This document shows positions 1 through 6,756 of a DNA stretch of 36,803 bases, piece after piece (positions within the stretch are counted from its first letter, which is position 1; every line of letters starts with the position of its first letter). Both the position numbers and the translations under genes were made by a program. Source of the stretch: Bradyrhizobium sp. (GTDB lineage Bacteria; Pseudomonadota; Alphaproteobacteria; Rhizobiales; Xanthobacteraceae). The notes below the pieces were generated by a model. The model searched no databases. It worked only from the letters and a program-made list of their open reading frames with translations, and had not been told where the DNA came from. The stretch spans positions 1 to 36,803 of the forward strand of contig NZ_SSNA01000140.1 of the NCBI RefSeq assembly GCF_004799445.1, written 5' to 3'.

Positions 1-114
1 CTGATTGAATCAGAACCGACGCTCTAATCTTTTGTTTTGACGCGTTTTCTTCACGCGAACCGGTATCCACCCCGCATCAAGTGCGGGGCAGGCTTTCGCT
101 CGAAAACGCTCTAA
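1..114. repeat. Dispersed intergenic repeat of Rhizobiales type
   Basis: The segment carries a gcgttttcttcacgcg block, an accggtatccac block and a terminal cgaaaacgctct block. As I recall, this combination recurs in intergenic DNA of Bradyrhizobium-group genomes. Inside it is a short palindrome, ccccgcatcaagtgcgggg. It ends at the stop codon of the antiporter gene and may form RNA structure at that 3' end. The copy runs off or begins at the left edge, so its full length is unknown. Family assignment is from memory. Confidence 0.55.
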
Positions 115-1715
115 AGCGGAATCCTGCGATATTCGCGGTTGGCGAGGCTTGCTTCCTCCAGATCGAGATCGCGTTCGATCCGCCGCCTCGTCTCGTCGGT
201 GATCTTGCCGTCGCGCAGCAGGACGTGGATGAATTTCCGCTCGGTTGCGATCAATTCCCGCGTCAGCCCGGTTCCCGCCGCCGATGCGTCGTGGGCATCG
301 GGATCGAGCGAATCCGGCAGCTGGTTGGCACGGATATCGTGCCGTGCGCGCAACAGCCTGACCACTTCGTCGGATAAGTCGCGATCGTCGGTCATGGCTT
401 CGAGCGACTTGAGCGCGACGCCGAGCGCCTCGCGCCGCGCCGCGATTTCCGATTCGTGTTCCGCCAGATGCTCGGCGCGGCCGGCTTGGGCGACGCCGAG
501 CCACCGGACCACCGGCGGCAACCCAAGTCCCAATCCGACCAGCGTGATGAAGATGACGCCAAACGAAACGAACAGGATCAGATCGCGATCGGGAAATGTC
601 TCGCCGTTGGGAAGCGCGAACGGCAGCGCCAGTGCCGCCGCCAGCGACACCGCGCCGCGGACCCCGGTGAATGAGAGCACGAACACCCACTGCCACGGCG
701 GTGACGGATCGCGGCTGCGGATGCGCTCGAGCAGCCGTGGCAGGTAGGTGGCGGGAAACACCCAGGCGAAACGCGCGACGACGATCATGACGGTGACCAG
801 CGCGGTCGCGATCAGGATGTCGTCGAGCGGAAACGCCTTCGATTTCTCGAACAACAACCGCATCTGGAATCCGGTCAGCAGGAACAGCAGGCCCTCGATC
901 AGATAGATCACAAGGTCCCAGAAGAAGATGCCCTGCAGCCGTGTCGCCGAAGAGATCAGCAGCGGTCCGTTCCAGCTCATATAGAGCCCGCAGGCGACGG
1001 TCGCGATCACGCCGGAGCCGCCGAAATGCTCGGGTACCCAGTAGGCTACATAGGGCGTGATCAGCGACAGCGTGATCTCGATCTGCGGATCGCGCGCGCG
1101 GTGACGCGCCCGCAACGAGAGCCAGCCCATCGCGGCGCCAAACAGCATTTCGCCGCCGACGATAGTGGCGAACTCGCCCATCGCCTTGGGCAGTGAAAAC
1201 ATCCCCGTCGAGATCGCCGCCACCGCGAAACGATACAGGATCAGCGCAGTGGCGTCGTTCGCCAGTCCCTCGCCCTCCAGCACGACCATGATCCGGCGCG
1301 GGATGCCGAGCTTGCGGGCGATCGCCAGCGGCGCCACCACGTCCGGCGGCGCGACAATGGCCCCTAACAGGAAGCCGATATTCCAGGGCAGTCCGATCAG
1401 ATAGTGGGTGGCGGCGGCGACCGCGAAGGCCGTGAAAATCACACAGCCGACCGACAGCAGGATGATCGGGCGCAGGTTGTATTTGAATTCGCGCCAGCTC
1501 ATGGCGACGCTGGCCGAATAGATCAGCGGCGGCAATACCAACAGCAGCACCAGCTCCGGCGGCAATTCCAGCGACGGCATTCCCGGCACGAAGGCGAGCG
1601 CGATGCCGGCGAGCAGCAGCAGGATCGCCGGCGCGACATTGATCCGCCGCGCCAGCAGCGCCGTGCCCGCCAGCACCGCGAGCAAGATCAGGAATATCTG
1701 GAATTTGGCTTCCAC
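111..1715 (-). CDS. CPA1-family Na+(K+)/H+ antiporter
   Basis: The 534-residue product is an inner-membrane monovalent cation/proton antiporter of the CPA1 (NhaP-like) family, which exchanges cytoplasmic Na+ or K+ for protons. About twelve hydrophobic segments fill roughly residues 1-410. The signature region GAIVAPPDVVAPLAIARKLG is followed by EGEGLANDATALILYRFA, which holds the family's ion-binding acidic residues (the PPD and the ND of GLANDA). A charged cytoplasmic tail of about 120 residues follows. The start is a GTG at 1715 with a GAGGA about eleven bases upstream; no closer ATG fits. Ion specificity and role (pH or salt homeostasis) cannot be read from sequence. It appears to be transcribed alone; the next minus-strand gene upstream starts at 2152. 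Confidence 0.9.
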   Translation of the reverse strand: MEAKFQIFLILLAVLAGTALLARRINVAPAILLLLAGIALAFVPGMPSLELPPELVLLLVLPPLIYSASVAMSWREFKYNLRPIILLSVGCVIFTAFAVAAATHYLIGLPWNIGFLLGAIVAPPDVVAPLAIARKLGIPRRIMVVLEGEGLANDATALILYRFAVAAISTGMFSLPKAMGEFATIVGGEMLFGAAMGWLSLRARHRARDPQIEITLSLITPYVAYWVPEHFGGSGVIATVACGLYMSWNGPLLISSATRLQGIFFWDLVIYLIEGLLFLLTGFQMRLLFEKSKAFPLDDILIATALVTVMIVVARFAWVFPATYLPRLLERIRSRDPSPPWQWVFVLSFTGVRGAVSLAAALALPFALPNGETFPDRDLILFVSFGVIFITLVGLGLGLPPVVRWLGVAQAGRAEHLAEHESEIAARREALGVALKSLEAMTDDRDLSDEVVRLLRARHDIRANQLPDSLDPDAHDASAAGTGLTRELIATERKFIHVLLRDGKITDETRRRIERDLDLEEASLANREYRRIPL

Positions 1716-1777
1716 GGTCTTTCAAATCCTCACCCTCCAGTTTGCCCGGAAGGCGACCGAGGTCAACGGGGCGGTCG

Positions 1778-2152
1778 CTATTCCCGCAGATCGTAGCGGT
1801 ACGACTTCGACACGATCTGCCAGCCGTCTTTGAGTTTCATCGCCACCAGGTAGTCGGTGAAATAGCGCGGCGGCAGTTGGCAGCGCACCTTGATGAAGGC
1901 GGTGGAATCGTCGGAGCGGTCGATGGTGACGACAAAATCCTCGCGCGGCTTGCCTTCCGCCTTGGCGGAAGGCCGCTTCCTGACCCAGCCCATCCAGTCT
2001 GGCACGGTGAGGACCTTCAACTCGCCCTTTTCCACCCAGCGCAAATCAGCGGAGGGGTGGAAGATCTCGCCGAGCTTTTCGGCATCGCCTTCATAGAGCG
2101 CGTCGAAATAGTGCTGGACGACGGCTTCGACGGTGGAACGGTCGTGAGTCAC
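1778..2152 (-). CDS. NTF2-like / putative lumazine-binding family protein
   Basis: The 124-residue protein has the cone-shaped NTF2/SnoaL-like layout: an N-terminal helix pair (STVEAVVQHYFDALYEGDAEKLGEIFHPSADLR), a central strand region and a C-terminal DYLVAMKLKDGWQIVSKSYRYD strand pair. It most resembles the small proteins filed as putative lumazine-binding (Lumazine_bd_2). Members of this fold can be enzymes or binding proteins, so no reaction is assigned. There is no signal peptide. It lies 62 bases upstream of the antiporter gene on the same strand and could be co-transcribed. The fold assignment is fairly secure; the function is unknown. Confidence 0.8.
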   Translation of the reverse strand: MTHDRSTVEAVVQHYFDALYEGDAEKLGEIFHPSADLRWVEKGELKVLTVPDWMGWVRKRPSAKAEGKPREDFVVTIDRSDDSTAFIKVRCQLPPRYFTDYLVAMKLKDGWQIVSKSYRYDLRE

Positions 2153-2343
2153 GGTTTTGCTCCTGCTGAGGAAAGCGAAACGAAAACAATTCTACAAGAC
2201 GCAATCCCCAAATAATACATTCCTGGCTCCTGGCCACTCAGATTCTTGAAACGGTCTCTCAGCGGCCATGCCGACGAGGCGCGGCTGATGGTTTCAAGCT
2301 CGCGAAGCGTGAAAAACCCGGGTATATTTGAGGCCGAGGGCAG

Positions 2344-3489
2344 ATGGTGATGGACGAGACAGCACAAGTTTCGGAGTTGATCGGCGACATCTACGACGCC
2401 GCGCTCGACCCCTCGCTATGGCCGCTTGTTCTTGGAAAAGCCAAGGGATTTGTCGGCGGCGTGGCCGCTTCGCTGTATTCCAAGGATGCCGTCAACAAGT
2501 GCGGCAACATGTTTTACCAGAACGCCGACGGCATCGATCCTCACTACCGGCACCTTTATTTCGACACCTACGTCAAGCTCGATCCGACGACGACGGGTCA
2601 TTTTTTTGCCGAGCTGGATGCCCCGGTTGCCACCAATGACATCATTCCCTACCAGGAGTTCCTTGAAACCCGCTTCTACCTGGAATGGGCACGGCCGCAG
2701 GGTTTGGTGGATCACGTCGCCGCGGTGATCGAGAAGTCGAACACCAGCGCCGCTTTGTTCGGCATCTTTCGCCACGAACGGGATGGTCTCGTCGACGACG
2801 AAGCACGCCGGCGCATGGCGCTCATCACACCGCACGTACGCCGTGCGGTGCTCATCGGCAAGGCGATCGATCTCAAGACCGCCGAGGCAGCGACCTTCGC
2901 CGACACCCTTGATGGTCTCACCGCCGGCATGTTTCTGGTCGACGCGACCGGCCGTATCATCCACGCCAATACCACCGGCCATGCGATTTTTCGCGAGGGT
3001 GATTTCCTTTGCGCTATCGGCGACAGGCTAACGGCGAGCGATCCGCAAATCGATCGGCTGTTCCGCGATATTTTCGCAGCCGCCGGCAACGGTGATGCGG
3101 CGATCGGCATCAAGGGCATCGCGGTGCCGCTGATCTCGCGCGGCGGCGAGCACCATGTCGCCCACGTGCTGCCGCTGACGTCGGGCGCGCGGCGCCGCGC
3201 CGGCATTGCCACTTCGGCGGTTGCCGCGCTGTTCGTTCAAAAGGCGGCGCTGGACACGCCCTCGCCCCCGGAGGCGATCGCCAAAGCCTACAAGCTGACG
3301 CCGACCGAACTGCGCGTTCTGCTCGCCGTCATCGAGGTCGGCGGCGGCCCCGAGGTCGCCGAGGCGCTCGGGGTTTCGACTGAGACTGTCAAAGGTCATC
3401 TCGGCCAACTTTATGTGAAGACCGGCGCCCGACGCCAGGCCGATCTCGTCAAGCTTGTCGCCGGGTTTTCGAGCCCTCTGCAAAGCTGA
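2344..3489 (+). CDS. LuxR-type helix-turn-helix regulator with PAS-like domain
   Basis: The 381-residue protein is a predicted DNA-binding regulator. Residues 1-180 resemble the N-terminal half of a rhizobial LuxR group (ELIGDIYDAALDPSLWPLVL opening). Residues about 185-250 look PAS-like (DGLTAGMFLVDATGRIIHAN). The C-terminal LuxR HTH runs from about 315 to 375 and contains LTPTELRVLLAVIE, GVSTETVKGHLGQLY and KTGARRQADLVKL. No autoinducer-binding domain or receiver domain is recognised, so the signal is unknown. A purine-rich GAGGCCGAGGGCAG precedes the ATG; a second in-frame ATG two codons later is possible. It is the nearest regulator to the secreted-protein genes that follow on the same strand, but regulation of them is only an inference. 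Confidence 0.88.
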   Translation: MVMDETAQVSELIGDIYDAALDPSLWPLVLGKAKGFVGGVAASLYSKDAVNKCGNMFYQNADGIDPHYRHLYFDTYVKLDPTTTGHFFAELDAPVATNDIIPYQEFLETRFYLEWARPQGLVDHVAAVIEKSNTSAALFGIFRHERDGLVDDEARRRMALITPHVRRAVLIGKAIDLKTAEAATFADTLDGLTAGMFLVDATGRIIHANTTGHAIFREGDFLCAIGDRLTASDPQIDRLFRDIFAAAGNGDAAIGIKGIAVPLISRGGEHHVAHVLPLTSGARRRAGIATSAVAALFVQKAALDTPSPPEAIAKAYKLTPTELRVLLAVIEVGGGPEVAEALGVSTETVKGHLGQLYVKTGARRQADLVKLVAGFSSPLQS

Positions 3490-3529
3490 TCCTCCCGACG
3501 CCTCCGACATCGCCGCCGCGCGACGGCAT

Positions 3530-3545
3530 CCCCCCGATCGGGGGG
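3530..3545. promoter_or_regulatory. Perfect 16-base palindrome, possible operator
   Basis: CCCCCCGATCGGGGGG is a perfect palindrome 40 bases after the LuxR-type gene stops and about 150 bases before the first small secreted-protein gene. A second G-rich block (cctgtcgggg) lies just downstream. No T-run follows, so it does not read as an intrinsic terminator. It may be a dimer-binding operator or simply a DNA cruciform. Function is inferred from position only. Confidence 0.35.
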
Positions 3546-3697
3546 CGCGAAGCCCTGTCGGGGCGATATTCTGTTTCAACAAGCGGTTGAACTGGCAGGC
3601 CGACATGCTTCCAGGCTTACCACTGCTGCGAGGTCCGCCCTTCGCGGTGATCGGGAAGTCGAGCCGCAGCGGCGCCGCCGTAATCAAGGAGATCCCA

Positions 3698-4156
3698 ATG
3701 CGTATCACGCCCCTGACGGTCACCGCTCCGCTACTGTTCGTAGTTGCAGCGACGCCGGCTGCGCCAGCTTTCGCCACTGACACACAACAGGCACTTACTA
3801 TGTGTAATGCGCGAGGCTCGGAGTGCAAGGCAACCCATGACTCAGATGGAGGCTACACGCTTTGGGTCAACGACGGCGCGAACGGAAATCACATCGTCAA
3901 TTGTCCCCCAGCAGGGGGCGGGGCGTGCGGAGTCATACAAGTTAAAGGAGTCGGCACGGGTAGCGGTGCTACGGTCGGCACGGTGTTGCGGCCGACCCTT
4001 GGAGCAGTACCGCTGAAGCCGGGAACCGATTCTCCGCCCAAGCGAGCGGCTCTTCCCGTCCGCGTCAATCAGCAACCGGTCGAAGCCAGCGGCACGGGCG
4101 GCAGCAAACCGACTGGCGGCACGATCTTGGTCGAGCACCCGCATCATGGCCGATGA
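3698..4156 (+). CDS. Small secreted protein with HPHHGR tail (copy 1)
   Basis: I do not recognise this family. The 152-residue product begins with a clear signal peptide (MRITPLTVTAPLLFVVAATP, probable cleavage after AFA near residue 26), so it is likely exported. The mature part has a CX6C pair (residues about 35-42), two further cysteines in a Gly-rich stretch, a Pro-rich middle and the C-terminal tail GGTILVEHPHHGR. The last element is shared with the next two genes. The start at 3698 is preceded by AAGGAGATCCCA, a strong ribosome binding site; the open frame extends further upstream but without a signal. It opens a row of five plus-strand genes for small exported proteins. The His-rich end could bind metal or serve as a recognition tail; neither is shown. 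Confidence 0.7.
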   Translation: MRITPLTVTAPLLFVVAATPAAPAFATDTQQALTMCNARGSECKATHDSDGGYTLWVNDGANGNHIVNCPPAGGGACGVIQVKGVGTGSGATVGTVLRPTLGAVPLKPGTDSPPKRAALPVRVNQQPVEASGTGGSKPTGGTILVEHPHHGR

Positions 4157-4243
4157 AGCGTTGCGCTCTTGGCCATGGAGGTTGCGATGTGCATCCCAGG
4201 GTCTGATTCGCATCGCGAGTATATCGCGACGAGGGGAAGCGTC

Positions 4244-4702
4244 ATGAGCGGACGGTTGATTGGCATTCCGCTGAAGCTCTCTGTTTTGCTTGCGGTTTTC
4301 GTCGCGGTCGCGATCCCTCAAGCTACCACGGCATATGCGGACGCTGTTTCTACTGCGACCATATGCGCTCAAGCCGCAGCCCGCTGCACAGGTAACTGTG
4401 AGCCTAACTCTCAGGAAACCTATCACGGTTGTTATACCGCCTGCATGCATCGTTATGACTACTGCATGAAGAAGTGGGGCGGGGCTCTTAACGTCGGACC
4501 GGGCGGCCCGCCCGGTCATCCAGTTACGCCTATTTTTCCTACAAGAACCAAGCCGCCTCCGCTGAAGGGGACCAACCCGCCGTCCAAACCGCTGCGTCCC
4601 GTCAGCACCAAGCCACCGCCGTCCGCGGTCAGCAACAACCCCGGCGGCGGCTCACCGGCCGGCGGTACGATCTTTGTCGACCACCCGCATCACGGCCGAT
4701 GA
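4244..4702 (+). CDS. Small secreted six-cysteine protein with HPHHGR tail (copy 2)
   Basis: The 152-residue product is of unknown function. Residues 1-33 form a signal peptide (IPLKLSVLLAVFVAVAIPQA, then a Y-A-D-A cleavage region). The mature N-terminal domain has six cysteines spaced CX6CX3CX10CX3CX6C, including GCYTACMHRYDYC. A Pro/Lys-rich linker (TKPPPLKGTNPPSKPLRPVS) leads to the tail GGTIFVDHPHHGR. The start at 4244 is chosen because GAGGGGAAG lies just upstream and the signal peptide then has normal length; the frame also has an ATG at 4169. The 3' 144 bases are a near copy of the 3' end of the next gene. The six cysteines suggest a disulfide-bonded periplasmic or extracellular domain. 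Confidence 0.72.
   Translation: MSGRLIGIPLKLSVLLAVFVAVAIPQATTAYADAVSTATICAQAAARCTGNCEPNSQETYHGCYTACMHRYDYCMKKWGGALNVGPGGPPGHPVTPIFPTRTKPPPLKGTNPPSKPLRPVSTKPPPSAVSNNPGGGSPAGGTIFVDHPHHGR
4559..4702 (+). repeat. 144-base direct repeat, copy A (3' end of gene at 4244)
   Basis: This segment encodes the Pro-rich linker and HPHHGR tail of the second secreted protein. It matches 5059-5202 at 134 of 144 positions by my hand count, with no gaps, while the preceding parts of the two genes differ much more. It ends at the stop codon. Part of the same tail (the last 42 bases) is also present at 4115-4156. Confidence 0.9.
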
Positions 4703-4785
4703 GGCGGTCCGCGCGCTGCAGCCTCAGTTACGGCTCGCTTGGGCGAAGCGCAAGTCGAACATGGAAGTGGCTAAGCGCATCCCAC

Positions 4786-5202
4786 ATGCCACTGACGCTC
4801 TTTGTTTCGATGTTGATTTTGCTCGTTGGAGGAAATGCGTCGTTCGCGGCTGTTGGCAAGTGTGTCGCCATTCATGACGCGTGTCGCGCCAGTTGCAGCC
4901 GGGCCGGCGATGAGACTGCTGCTGGGTGTTATCAAGAATGTCGCGAAAATTACCAACGCTGTCTTGGATCAGCCAACCGCTCCGTCAACGAGCTGGCGCC
5001 GAGTCACCCGCAGCCTCCGCCAAAATTGCCGCGGCCGGGCCGCGTCAAGCCAATTCCCCCGCTGAAGGGGACCAACCTGCCGTCCAAGCCGCTGCGCCCC
5101 GTCAGCACCAGGCCGCCGCCGTCCACGGTCAGCAACAGCCCCGGCGGCAGCTCACCGGCAGGCGGCACGATCTTTGTCGACCACCCGCATCACGGCCGAT
5201 GA
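4786..5202 (+). CDS. Small secreted six-cysteine protein with HPHHGR tail (copy 3)
   Basis: This unknown protein is a paralogue of the product starting at 4244. From the ATG at 4786 it has 138 residues: a signal peptide (MPLTLFVSMLILLVGGNASF, cleavage near AFA/SFA), a CX6CX3CX10CX3CX6C core with GCYQECRENYQRC, a Pro-rich linker and the tail GGTIFVDHPHHGR. The start is uncertain. An in-frame ATG at 4699 overlaps the previous stop as ATGA and would add 29 residues, but neither site has a good ribosome binding site. I prefer 4786 because it puts the hydrophobic segment at the N-terminus and because the DNA at 4761-4784 resembles non-coding DNA ahead of the previous gene. Function is unknown; export and disulfide bonding are likely. 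Confidence 0.65.
   Translation: MPLTLFVSMLILLVGGNASFAAVGKCVAIHDACRASCSRAGDETAAGCYQECRENYQRCLGSANRSVNELAPSHPQPPPKLPRPGRVKPIPPLKGTNLPSKPLRPVSTRPPPSTVSNSPGGSSPAGGTIFVDHPHHGR
5059..5202 (+). repeat. 144-base direct repeat, copy B (3' end of gene at 4786)
   Basis: Second copy of the direct repeat, exactly 500 bases after the first and differing at about ten positions. It encodes the linker and HPHHGR tail of the third secreted protein. The near identity compared with the diverged 5' halves suggests recent duplication or gene conversion of the 3' module. Confidence 0.9.
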
Positions 5203-5306
5203 AGTGTTGCGCGCCGATCGATCGAAGCAAGGTCCCGGCGTCGGCGCGCAATCCGTCAAAACGCGATGACCGCACCTACGCGGCACCGAAGACGAAGGAG
5301 ACGAAG

Positions 5307-5531
5307 ATGACCACGACGATGAAGTCTCTGTCAGCCTCCGCGATGGCGGCGACGCTTATCATCGCCAGTCTGGTCGCCAGCAGCGATGCCTCCGCTGGCG
5401 GCGGCCGCCGCGCCTCGGTCGTCGTGGCCGAGCCAACTCCTGTCAGCAGAAATCTGCCGCGGTCGGGGAGCCCGAGGCCCGTGCCTCCGCGCTACTGCTA
5501 TTACCCCTATTACCAATGCCATCACTACTAG
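5307..5531 (+). CDS. Small predicted secreted protein, Tyr/His/Pro-rich C-terminus
   Basis: The 74-residue product is not recognised. It has a signal peptide (MTTTMKSLSASAMAATLIIA, cleavage likely after SSDASA near residue 30). The mature peptide is only about 44 residues: a Gly/Arg start, a proline-rich middle and an aromatic end, YCYYPYYQCHHY. GAAGGAGACGAAG before the ATG at 5307 is a strong ribosome binding site and decides the start within a longer open frame. The C-terminal CYYPYYQCHH resembles none of the tails of the three preceding genes, although it is also His-rich. It lies 104 bases after them on the same strand. Confidence 0.6.
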   Translation: MTTTMKSLSASAMAATLIIASLVASSDASAGGGRRASVVVAEPTPVSRNLPRSGSPRPVPPRYCYYPYYQCHHY

Positions 5532-5676
5532 CGGCAGCCAAGGCAATGGCACCCCCACCTCACCCCCAAGGCTGGAGTCCCCAATGCTAGCCAGCCGACG
5601 TGCCATGGACCGCATCGGGGTCCGCAAGGCGTCATGATTCAGCATGATTGATACTCGAATCAAGAAGGAAACAGCG

Positions 5677-5970
5677 ATGAAAGCAATGTTGAAAACGGTG
5701 TCGTGCCTCGCCATCGTAGCGGCGTTGAGCCTGAGCGGGAGCCACGTCTTTTCGAAAGGTGGCGGCGGCGGCGCAAGTCCCCCGAGTCAGGTGAAAACAT
5801 CCGGCAGTTCCGCTGCCCCCTCGGGTGGCAGCGGCGGAAGCGCAAGACCTACGCATTTGTGCTCAAAAAACCCTCAACCCGGCTGCAGCAACTATGTGCC
5901 CGGTCACACTCAGCCGGCCTGCCGTGGAGGACACATGGGTCCGAACGGCGTCATGGTTCAGTGCGACTGA
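5677..5970 (+). CDS. Small predicted secreted Gly/Ser-rich protein with C-terminal cysteines
   Basis: The 97-residue product is not recognised. MKAMLKTVSCLAIVAALSLS is a typical signal peptide, with cleavage probably near VFS at residue 26. A GGGGG block and a Ser/Gly/Pro linker follow, then a C-terminal part with four cysteines (HLCSKNPQPGC, PACRGGHMGPNG, VQCD). AAGAAGGAAACAGCG just upstream supports the ATG at 5677 over an earlier in-frame ATG at 5644. It closes the row of small exported proteins; the next gene is on the other strand. Disulfide bonding is likely, function unknown. Confidence 0.65.
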   Translation: MKAMLKTVSCLAIVAALSLSGSHVFSKGGGGGASPPSQVKTSGSSAAPSGGSGGSARPTHLCSKNPQPGCSNYVPGHTQPACRGGHMGPNGVMVQCD

Positions 5971-6061
5971 TCCGGCGACCGAAGCCAGGCGCGAGTTGGT
6001 AACGGCAGGCGGGAAACGCATTCCCGTTACATACGAAAGGGGGCCCCGCCGGGACGAGGGA

Positions 6062-6748
6062 TCAAATGGCGCTCGCGGCGATGTTGACCATCAACGCGAG
6101 CAGCGCGGTGTTGAACACGAAAGAAATGATGCCGTGCGCGGTCGCAGTGCGGCGGATGGTCTTGTCGGTGATGCCGACGTCGGAGACCTGCGCGGTCATG
6201 CCGATCACGAACGAGAAATAGACGAAGTCCCAGTAGTCGGCGTGATCGTGCTGGTCGCCGCTGGGAAACTGCAGGCCGCCGGGTTTGGCGCCGCGATAAT
6301 AATCATGGGCGTAATGCAGCGCGAACGCGGTGTGCACCGCCGCCCACGACAGCGCGATGGTCAAGGTCACGAATATAAGTTGCGGCGGGTTGCGGTGCGC
6401 TTCGCCGAGCTCGGACACGATCGCAGCGAGGCTCGCGAAGGCGCCGAGCGCGGTCAAGAGTGGAATCAGAAAGCGGCCATCGTCCTGCAGCACGGCGTTG
6501 CGGCGGATATGGGCCAGACCGCAGCGAAACATCATGATGTAGGCAAGCACCAGGTAGGCCGCAACGAAAATATCCCAGCTGATCAGGAGACGAGTGACGA
6601 GCCGCAGCGCGCCTGGCAGCAGGAAGAAAGCCGTGATGCCGATCAGGATTGAAATGAAAGTGCGCGGCCGTCCGTAGACCACGCGAACCGGCTTCGACAT
6701 CTTCCGGAAGCGGGCGAGAACGGGATCGTCGGCTTCCCTGTCCGCCAT
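6062..6748 (-). CDS. DUF1345 family integral membrane protein
   Basis: The 228-residue protein has about five or six hydrophobic segments and matches what I know of the DUF1345 family: an early TFISILIGITAFFLLPGAL segment, VHTAFALHYAHDYYRG near residue 150, and DYWDFVYFSFVIGMTAQVSDVGI near 185. The family is found in the inner membrane of many proteobacteria and has no proven function. It begins eight bases after the stop of the farnesyl diphosphate synthase gene and is probably co-transcribed with it. Confidence 0.85.
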   Translation of the reverse strand: MADREADDPVLARFRKMSKPVRVVYGRPRTFISILIGITAFFLLPGALRLVTRLLISWDIFVAAYLVLAYIMMFRCGLAHIRRNAVLQDDGRFLIPLLTALGAFASLAAIVSELGEAHRNPPQLIFVTLTIALSWAAVHTAFALHYAHDYYRGAKPGGLQFPSGDQHDHADYWDFVYFSFVIGMTAQVSDVGITDKTIRRTATAHGIISFVFNTALLALMVNIAASAI

Positions 6749-6756
6749 CGACGCCT

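Noticed and set aside
10..1725. 571-residue minus-strand frame overlapping the antiporter gene
   Set aside because: It is a different frame of the same strand; its translation is Arg/Ala-rich without membrane segments, while the 111-1715 frame is a normal CPA1 antiporter.
4674..4877. Frame beginning MSTTRITADEAVRALQ after the second secreted protein
   Set aside because: It overlaps two better supported genes in another frame and has no signal peptide; its MEVAKRIP stretch only reflects duplicated flanking DNA.
4559..5202. Possible CRISPR or tandem-repeat array
   Set aside because: Only two long copies 500 bases apart, lying in frame at the ends of genes, with coding sequence between them.
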